Assembly: GCF_006912135.1 (NCBI RefSeq)
Contig: NZ_VIRS01000035.1
Location: 1-64,000 of the forward strand
DNA length: 64,000 bases
Direction of reading: 5' to 3'
DNA from: Cryptosporangium phraense
GTDB lineage: Bacteria; Actinomycetota; Actinomycetes; Mycobacteriales; Cryptosporangiaceae
Shown here: positions 59,293-64,000 of the stretch, piece after piece
Numbering within the stretch: the first letter of the stretch is position 1
How the letters are laid out: every line of letters starts with the position of its first letter
Program-made: the position numbers and the translations under genes
Notes under the pieces: model-generated
The model's input: only the letters and a program-made list of their open reading frames with translations
The model's database searches: none
Told to the model about the DNA's origin: nothing

Positions 59293-59727
59293 ATGTCTAC
59301 TCCCACGGGGCCCGAAACTCCGGAAACTCCGGCCGCTGACCAGGGTCCGGCCCACGAGGGTCCGGCGGCGATCGGGCCCGGTAGCCCGGCTGCTGACAAG
59401 CAGTGGCCCGAGGCGCTCTACGCGCTGGCCGGCGTCGGTGACGTCGTCGCCGAGCAGATCCGCAAGCTCGTGAACAACGCCCCCGAGCTGTCCGCGCAGT
59501 TCCAGCGCAACGCCGCTTCGCTCCCCGACGACCTGCGCAGCCTCCCCCGCGAGATCCGCACGTTCGCGGCCGACCTCCCGTCGTACGCGGCCGGGCTGCA
59601 GAGCAAGGCCCGCGACCTCGACGGCGAGGCCGTGAAGCGCAACGCGGCGGCCGCTCAGACCCGCGCCCAGGACGTCTACAAGACGCTCGTCGAGCGCGGC
59701 GAGAACGCCGTCAACCAGGAAAAGTGA
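59293..59727 (+). CDS. HbhA-like helical protein
   Basis: 144 residues. A Pro/Ala-rich N-terminus of about 35 residues, then a helical part with ALYALAGVGDVVAEQIRKLVNN, LPDDLRSLPREIRTF and the C-terminal LVERGENAV, the pattern of heparin-binding haemagglutinin-like proteins. The Lys-rich heparin-binding tail is missing, so adhesion is doubtful. Followed by a strong terminator, so expressed as a single gene or at high level. Confidence 0.55.
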   Translation: MSTPTGPETPETPAADQGPAHEGPAAIGPGSPAADKQWPEALYALAGVGDVVAEQIRKLVNNAPELSAQFQRNAASLPDDLRSLPREIRTFAADLPSYAAGLQSKARDLDGEAVKRNAAAAQTRAQDVYKTLVERGENAVNQEK

Positions 59728-59764
59728 GATTCGGCCCCGCGGTCACGGACCGCGGGGCCGAATC
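59728..59764 (+). terminator. Intrinsic terminator after the HbhA-like gene
   Basis: GATTCGGCCCCGCGGTC (59728-59744), loop ACG, GACCGCGGGGCCGAATC (59748-59764), 17-bp perfect stem directly after the TGA, then GTCTCTCTCC. Prevents read-through into the sigma factor gene 12 bp later. Confidence 0.88.
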
Positions 59765-59775
59765 GTCTCTCTCCC

Positions 59776-60693
59776 ATGGACGACTTCACTCCGCACCGGG
59801 AGCACCTCGTGCGGGTCGCGTACCGCATGCTCGGGAGCCTCGCCGAGGCCGAGGACGCGGTCCAGGAGGCCTGGCTGCGCTGGCAGCGCGCGGATCGCTC
59901 GGACATCGTCGATCCGCGCGCCTGGCTGACCCGGGTCACCGGCCGGATCTGCCTGGACGTGCTGCGCTCGGCCCGGGTCACCCGCGAGGCCTACGTGGGG
60001 CCGTGGCTGCCGGAGCCGCTGGTCGAGCGGCTGCCGTCGGGGCCCGACCCGGCCGAGGTCGCCGCGCTCGACGACTCGGTGCGGATCGCCCTGCTCACGC
60101 TGCTGGAACGGCTGACGCCCGAGCAGCGGGTCGCGTTCGTCCTGCACGACGTGTTCGGGATCCCGTTCTCGGGAATCGCCTCGATCCTGGACTTGAAGGT
60201 CGACACGGCCCGGCAGTTGGCGTCGCGGGCCCGGCGGCTGCTGCACGACAGCCCTCCCCCGCCGCTCAAGCCACTGCCTCAGCAGCAGGCCACGATCGAC
60301 GCGTTCTTCGCCGCCTGCCAGGGCGGCGACCTCGCTGAGCTGACCGCGCTGCTGGCGCCGGACGTCGAGTTCGTCTCGGACGGCGGTGGGGTGGTGCGGG
60401 CGGCGCTCCGGCCGATCGTCGGGCCGGACAAGGTCGCGCGGTTCCTCGTCGGGATCTTCCGCAACCGGGGCCACTGGATCACGCCGGAACCCGTGCTGGC
60501 CAACGGCCAGTACGGGTTCCTGCTGCGCTTCCGGCCGGACGCGGCCGGCGATCCGGCGTTCGAGCAGTGGGCCGACGGGCGTGCGGTGATGGGCGTGGTC
60601 GTGCCCGACCTCTCGCCCGACGGCCGGATCTCGCGCTTCTCGTTCGTCGTCAACCCGGAGAAGCTGAGGCATCTCGAGCCTGTGGACGGGTAG
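59776..60693 (+). CDS. sigJ: ECF41 family sigma factor (SigJ type)
   Basis: 305 residues. Sigma region 2 (YRMLGSLAEAEDAVQEAWLRW) and region 4 (LTPEQRVAFVLHDVFGIPFSGIASILDL) are followed by a SnoaL-like C-terminal domain with the ECF41 marks: GPWLPEPL linker, SDGGG motif near residue 200 and NPEKLRHL at the end. In ECF41 the C-terminal domain takes the place of a separate anti-sigma. The usual COE partner (carboxymuconolactone decarboxylase, oxidoreductase or epimerase) is not adjacent. Confidence 0.93.
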   Translation: MDDFTPHREHLVRVAYRMLGSLAEAEDAVQEAWLRWQRADRSDIVDPRAWLTRVTGRICLDVLRSARVTREAYVGPWLPEPLVERLPSGPDPAEVAALDDSVRIALLTLLERLTPEQRVAFVLHDVFGIPFSGIASILDLKVDTARQLASRARRLLHDSPPPPLKPLPQQQATIDAFFAACQGGDLAELTALLAPDVEFVSDGGGVVRAALRPIVGPDKVARFLVGIFRNRGHWITPEPVLANGQYGFLLRFRPDAAGDPAFEQWADGRAVMGVVVPDLSPDGRISRFSFVVNPEKLRHLEPVDG

Positions 60694-60730
60694 CCCGGAG
60701 CGTCGTACGGAGCGGGTAGCGTTGCCGCCC

Positions 60731-62773
60731 GTGGCCACCGTGACCGAAGCGACCGACGCGGTTGATCTGCGACACACCGACGAACTCCTGGCCGCCGCCA
60801 TCGGTGCGGTTCCGGAGGGGATGGATCGCCCTGGTCAGCGGCGGATGGCGCACGCGGTCACCGAGGCGGTCCACACCGGCGAGCACCTGCTGGTGCAGGC
60901 CGGTACCGGCACCGGCAAGTCGCTGGCCTACCTCGTCCCGGCGCTGGCCACCGGCAAGCGGGTCGTCGTCACCACCGCGACGCTCGCGCTGCAGGCCCAG
61001 CTGGTGAACCACGACCTGCCTCGCCTGGTCGAGGCGGTGGCCCCGGTGCTCGGTCGCACGCCGACGTTCGCGTTGCTCAAGGGCCGCCATCACTACGCCT
61101 GCCTGGCCCGGCTGGAGGGCAGCGACGTCGCCGAGGACGACGGCCTGTTCGAGACCGACACCCAGTGGCTCGGCGCCGCCGGCAAGCTGACCCAGCAGGT
61201 CAACCGGGTCCGCGAGTGGGCGGCCGAGACCGACACCGGTGATCGCGCCGATCTCGACCCGGGTGTGGACGACACGGCCTGGCGGGCGGTCAGCATGCCG
61301 GCCCGGGAGTGCGTCGGGGCGGCCCGGTGCCCGTTCGGCGAAGACTGTTACGCCGAGGCGGCCCGGGCCAAGGCACGCCAGGCCGACATCGTCGTCACGA
61401 ACCACAGCCTGCTCGCCGTCGACCTGCTGTCCGGGCGGCACATCGTCCCCGAGCACGCGCTGCTGGTCGTCGACGAGGCGCACGAGCTCACCGACCGCGT
61501 CACCAGCGCGGCCCAGGCCGAGCTGACCGCCGAGCTGATCAGCCGGGCCGCCCGCCGCCTGCGGGCGTTCGTCGACGACAAGCTGCGCGACGACCTCGAG
61601 GGCGCGGCCGACCTGCTGGAGCGCACGCTCGACGGCGCCCGCCCGGGCCGGCTGGAACGGCTGCCCGAGCCGCTCTACGACGCGCTGTTCCTGCTCGACG
61701 AGAACGCCCGGAACGCGCTCGACGCGCTCGGTGGCGAGGTCAAGCCCGACGAGGCCGACGCGGTCCGGCGCAACCAGGCCAAGCAGGGCCTGACCGGCAT
61801 CGTCGACACCACCCAGCGCCTGCTCGCGCAGGCGAATCACGACGTCGCCTGGGTGGCTCGGGAAGATCGTCGGCCGCCGACGCTGCACGTCGCCCCGCTG
61901 TCGGTGTCGGCCGCGCTGGGCAGCGGGTTGTTCCGCGACCGGGTCGTGGTGGCCGCGTCCGCGACGCTCGCGCTCGGCGGCCGGTTCGACACGGTGGCCC
62001 GCTCACTCGGGCTCGACGTCGAGTTCGGCCGTACTCCCGACACTTCGGACGTTCGTCCGGTCGAGCCTCCCGAGTCCGATGACGACGACGCCGAGCCGGT
62101 CAAGCGGTGGCGCGCCCTGGACGTGGGGTCGCCGTTCGACTACCCGAAGCAGGGGATTCTCTACGTGGCCTCGAAGCTGCCCAGGCCGGGCATGTCGGGG
62201 TTGTCGGAGGGGGCGCAGCGGGAGCTCGTCGAGCTGGTCGAGGCGGCCGGCGGCCGCACGCTGGGCCTGTTCTCTTCGCGCAAGGCCGCGACGGCAGCCG
62301 CCGAAGCGCTCCGGGCCGCCACCGACCTGCCGGTGCTGCTACAGGGCGACGATTCCATTCACCTGCTGGTCAAGCGGTTCCGCGAGGAGCCGGAGACGTG
62401 CCTGCTGGGGGTGGCGTCGCTCTGGCAGGGCGTGGATGTGCCGGGGAACGCGTGCCAGCTTGTGGTGATCGATCGCCTGCCGTTCCCGCGGCCGGACGAG
62501 CCGCTGACCGCGGCGAGGTCGAAGGCCGTGGACGACGGAGGCGGGTCGGGGTTCATGGCCGTGTCGGTGCCGGCGGCGGCGATCCGGCTGGCCCAGGGTG
62601 CGGGCCGGTTGATCCGAGCGGCGGGCGACAGGGGGGTGGTGGCGGTGTTGGATTCGCGCCTGCACAGCGCGAGGTACGGAGAGTTCATCCGACGGACCCT
62701 CCCGCCGTTCTGGTACACGACGTCGGGCGACGTAGCGAGGGGCGCTTTGAAGCGCTTGGGCGGAGCGGGGTAG
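60731..62773 (+). CDS. DinG-type ATP-dependent DNA helicase
   Basis: 680 residues from the GTG at 60731 (a TTG at 60722 is an alternative start). XPD/DinG superfamily 2: Walker A QAGTGTGKSLAYLVPA, helicase box VVDEAHEL, and motif VI AIRLAQGAGRLIRAAGDRGVV. Four Cys for a [4Fe-4S] cluster are present: KGRHHYACLARL, CVGAARCPFGEDCYAEAA. 5'-to-3' helicase linked to repair of stalled forks or R-loops. TAGCGT at 60717-60722 lies eight bases before the GTG. Confidence 0.92.
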   Translation: MATVTEATDAVDLRHTDELLAAAIGAVPEGMDRPGQRRMAHAVTEAVHTGEHLLVQAGTGTGKSLAYLVPALATGKRVVVTTATLALQAQLVNHDLPRLVEAVAPVLGRTPTFALLKGRHHYACLARLEGSDVAEDDGLFETDTQWLGAAGKLTQQVNRVREWAAETDTGDRADLDPGVDDTAWRAVSMPARECVGAARCPFGEDCYAEAARAKARQADIVVTNHSLLAVDLLSGRHIVPEHALLVVDEAHELTDRVTSAAQAELTAELISRAARRLRAFVDDKLRDDLEGAADLLERTLDGARPGRLERLPEPLYDALFLLDENARNALDALGGEVKPDEADAVRRNQAKQGLTGIVDTTQRLLAQANHDVAWVAREDRRPPTLHVAPLSVSAALGSGLFRDRVVVAASATLALGGRFDTVARSLGLDVEFGRTPDTSDVRPVEPPESDDDDAEPVKRWRALDVGSPFDYPKQGILYVASKLPRPGMSGLSEGAQRELVELVEAAGGRTLGLFSSRKAATAAAEALRAATDLPVLLQGDDSIHLLVKRFREEPETCLLGVASLWQGVDVPGNACQLVVIDRLPFPRPDEPLTAARSKAVDDGGGSGFMAVSVPAAAIRLAQGAGRLIRAAGDRGVVAVLDSRLHSARYGEFIRRTLPPFWYTTSGDVARGALKRLGGAG

Positions 62774-62864
62774 GAGCCGGCACGCTTTCCCGGGCGCGGA
62801 GCCGCCGGGCCGGGGCCGGCGGGCCCCGACCGCATGCAGGCGTCAGCCACCCACAACACCCGAT

Positions 62865-64000
62865 CTAAGGAGCGGTGGCCGGGGGCTCCCCAGGACCCGC
62901 CGCCGCGGCCGGCGCAGGTGACCCTGCCGCATCTGCCCCCGGAACCCCCGCGTTCTTCGCCGCCTCGGCCGCGTCGGTCCGCGCCTCCTCGACCGCCGCC
63001 TTGTCGTCATCATGCGGCACCGTCCCAGGAGGAGCGTCCTCCCCACCCGGCGCCGGCCCACCATCCGGCCGCAGCACCAGATACCGCACCGCCGTATTGG
63101 TCACCGCCAACAGCGGAACCGCCACCAACCCTCCGACGATCCCCGCCACGGTGATGCCGATCGCGATCGCCAGGATCACCGACAACGGGTGCAGCGCGAC
63201 CGCCCGGCCCATGATCAGCGGCTGCAGCACGTGCCCCTCGAGCTGCTGCACCGCGATCACGACCGCGAGAATGATCAGCGCCGAGATCGGGCCCTGCGTC
63301 ACCAGCGCCACCGCCACCGCTACGGCGCCGGAGAGCGTCGCACCGATCACCGGGATGAACGCTCCCAGGAAGACCAGCGCGGCCAGCGGCAACGTCAGCG
63401 GCACCTTGAGCACGGCCAGACCGATTCCGATGCCCACCGCGTCGACGAAGGCCACGAACACCGTCGCCCGCACGTAGGACGTCAGCGTGTGCCAGGCGTA
63501 GTGACCGGCCTGCCGGACGGCGGGCCGGGCCGGGCGCGGGAGCAGGCGGGTGAGGAAGCGCCAGATCTGGCTGCCGTCCTTCAGGAAGAAGAACGTCGAG
63601 AACAGGACCAGGAAGAAGCCGGTGACGACCTCGCCGAGCGTCGTGGCCGTCGACAACGCGCCGGACGTCAGCGACGACTGGTTGTCCGACAACCAGGTCT
63701 GCGCCTTGTTCACGTACTGGTCGATCTGGTCCTGCGAGACGTGCAGGGGCCCCGACAGCAGCCAGTCGCGTCCCTCGTTGAGCGCCTGGCTGACCTGATC
63801 GGTGAGGTCGGCGAGACCGTTGATGAACGCCTGCACCACCAGGGCGAGCGTGCCGAACACCAGCAGCAGGCCGAACACCAGGATCGTGGCCGCGGCCAGC
63901 GCCCGGGGCGCACCGCGTTTGCGCAGCCAGCCGGCGGCCGGCTCGAGCAGCGCGGCCAGCAGCAGCGCGACGACGATCGGGATGACGACGACACGCAGCA
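62865..64000 (-). CDS. AI-2E/PerM family transporter (5' end beyond window)
   Basis: At least 378 residues visible, still open at the window edge, so the N-terminus is missing. Eight or so membrane helices: VVIPIVVALLLAALLEPAAGW, LVFGLLLVFGTLALVVQAFI, LGEVVTGFFLVLFSTFFFLKDG, FVAFVDAVGIGIGLAVL, LAALVFLGAFIPVIGATLSG, and VVIAVQQLEGHVLQPLIMGRAVALHPLSVILA, a family block. The C-terminal tail of about 60 residues is low complexity (Ala, Pro, Gly, Glu, Asp). Substrate unknown. Confidence 0.9.
   Translation of the reverse strand, partial: LRVVVIPIVVALLLAALLEPAAGWLRKRGAPRALAAATILVFGLLLVFGTLALVVQAFINGLADLTDQVSQALNEGRDWLLSGPLHVSQDQIDQYVNKAQTWLSDNQSSLTSGALSTATTLGEVVTGFFLVLFSTFFFLKDGSQIWRFLTRLLPRPARPAVRQAGHYAWHTLTSYVRATVFVAFVDAVGIGIGLAVLKVPLTLPLAALVFLGAFIPVIGATLSGAVAVAVALVTQGPISALIILAVVIAVQQLEGHVLQPLIMGRAVALHPLSVILAIAIGITVAGIVGGLVAVPLLAVTNTAVRYLVLRPDGGPAPGGEDAPPGTVPHDDDKAAVEEARTDAAEAAKNAGVPGADAAGSPAPAAAAGPGEPPATAP

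Overview
The window is high-GC actinobacterial DNA. Support comes from two mycothiol genes (mshA, mshD) and a mycothiol-dependent enzyme family member, a GlnR-type orphan regulator, LmeA, an RsiG/AmfC-like protein, many GTG starts, several apparently leaderless genes and PHO boxes of GTTCAC type. The genus cannot be fixed from this sequence; a filamentous or Frankia/Cryptosporangium-like actinomycete is an inference. I see no rRNA, tRNA, IS element, CRISPR array or origin. No gene-free stretch exceeds about 300 bases; the longest (211-454, 20313-20599, 55759-56045) are described in the entries.

Layout. 1-9.7 kb: housekeeping genes: a broken DHA2 drug-efflux gene, a YbjN-like protein, mshA, a reductase/methyltransferase pair, a mycothiol-dependent enzyme, an Lrp-AlaX-SMR operon divergent from an amino-acid dehydrogenase, and an alpha/beta hydrolase. 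9.7-12.3 kb: a membrane-anchored DUF4352 protein and a degenerate EAL-CBS-GGDEF protein. 12.4-20.5 kb: phosphate. A PHO-box-preceded DUF47-PiT operon points right; pstS-pstC-pstA-pstB-phoU, preceded by another PHO box, points left, with a second phoU and a Uma2 protein between. 20.6-30.1 kb: a Tad/Flp pilus locus read leftward (three flp pilins, TadE, TadG-like, CpaB, CpaE, TadA, TadB, TadC, prepilin peptidase). 30.2-42.7 kb: a gamma-glutamyltransferase and a 3586-residue IPT/TIG-repeat surface protein that looks like two anchored adhesins fused in frame.

42.8-58.4 kb: a block whose content and order resemble the M. tuberculosis Rv0811c-Rv0819 neighbourhood as I know it: mshD, glnR, lmeA, a thioredoxin, DUF4395, CysA2-type sulfurtransferase, DUF1416, DsrE, nitrobindin, aminodeoxychorismate lyase and YgfZ. 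The sulfur operon starts with a 24-residue leaderless peptide with three Cys, followed by a hairpin that covers the next ribosome-binding site, which looks like cysteine-responsive attenuation. A 5.3-kb insert in this block holds a TIR-NTPase-WD40 gene, a candidate defence or signalling protein, and a divergent hypothetical. Between nitrobindin and the lyase lies a highly structured, probably transcribed non-coding segment with a plausible promoter and terminator.

58.5-64 kb: an RsiG-like coiled coil, an HbhA-like small protein with a strong terminator, an ECF41 (SigJ) sigma factor, a DinG-type helicase and the 3' part of an AI-2E/PerM family membrane protein that runs off the end.

Functionally the window joins phosphate uptake and its regulation, surface attachment (Tad pili plus giant adhesin), and thiol/sulfur metabolism (mycothiol, sulfurtransferases, thioredoxin).
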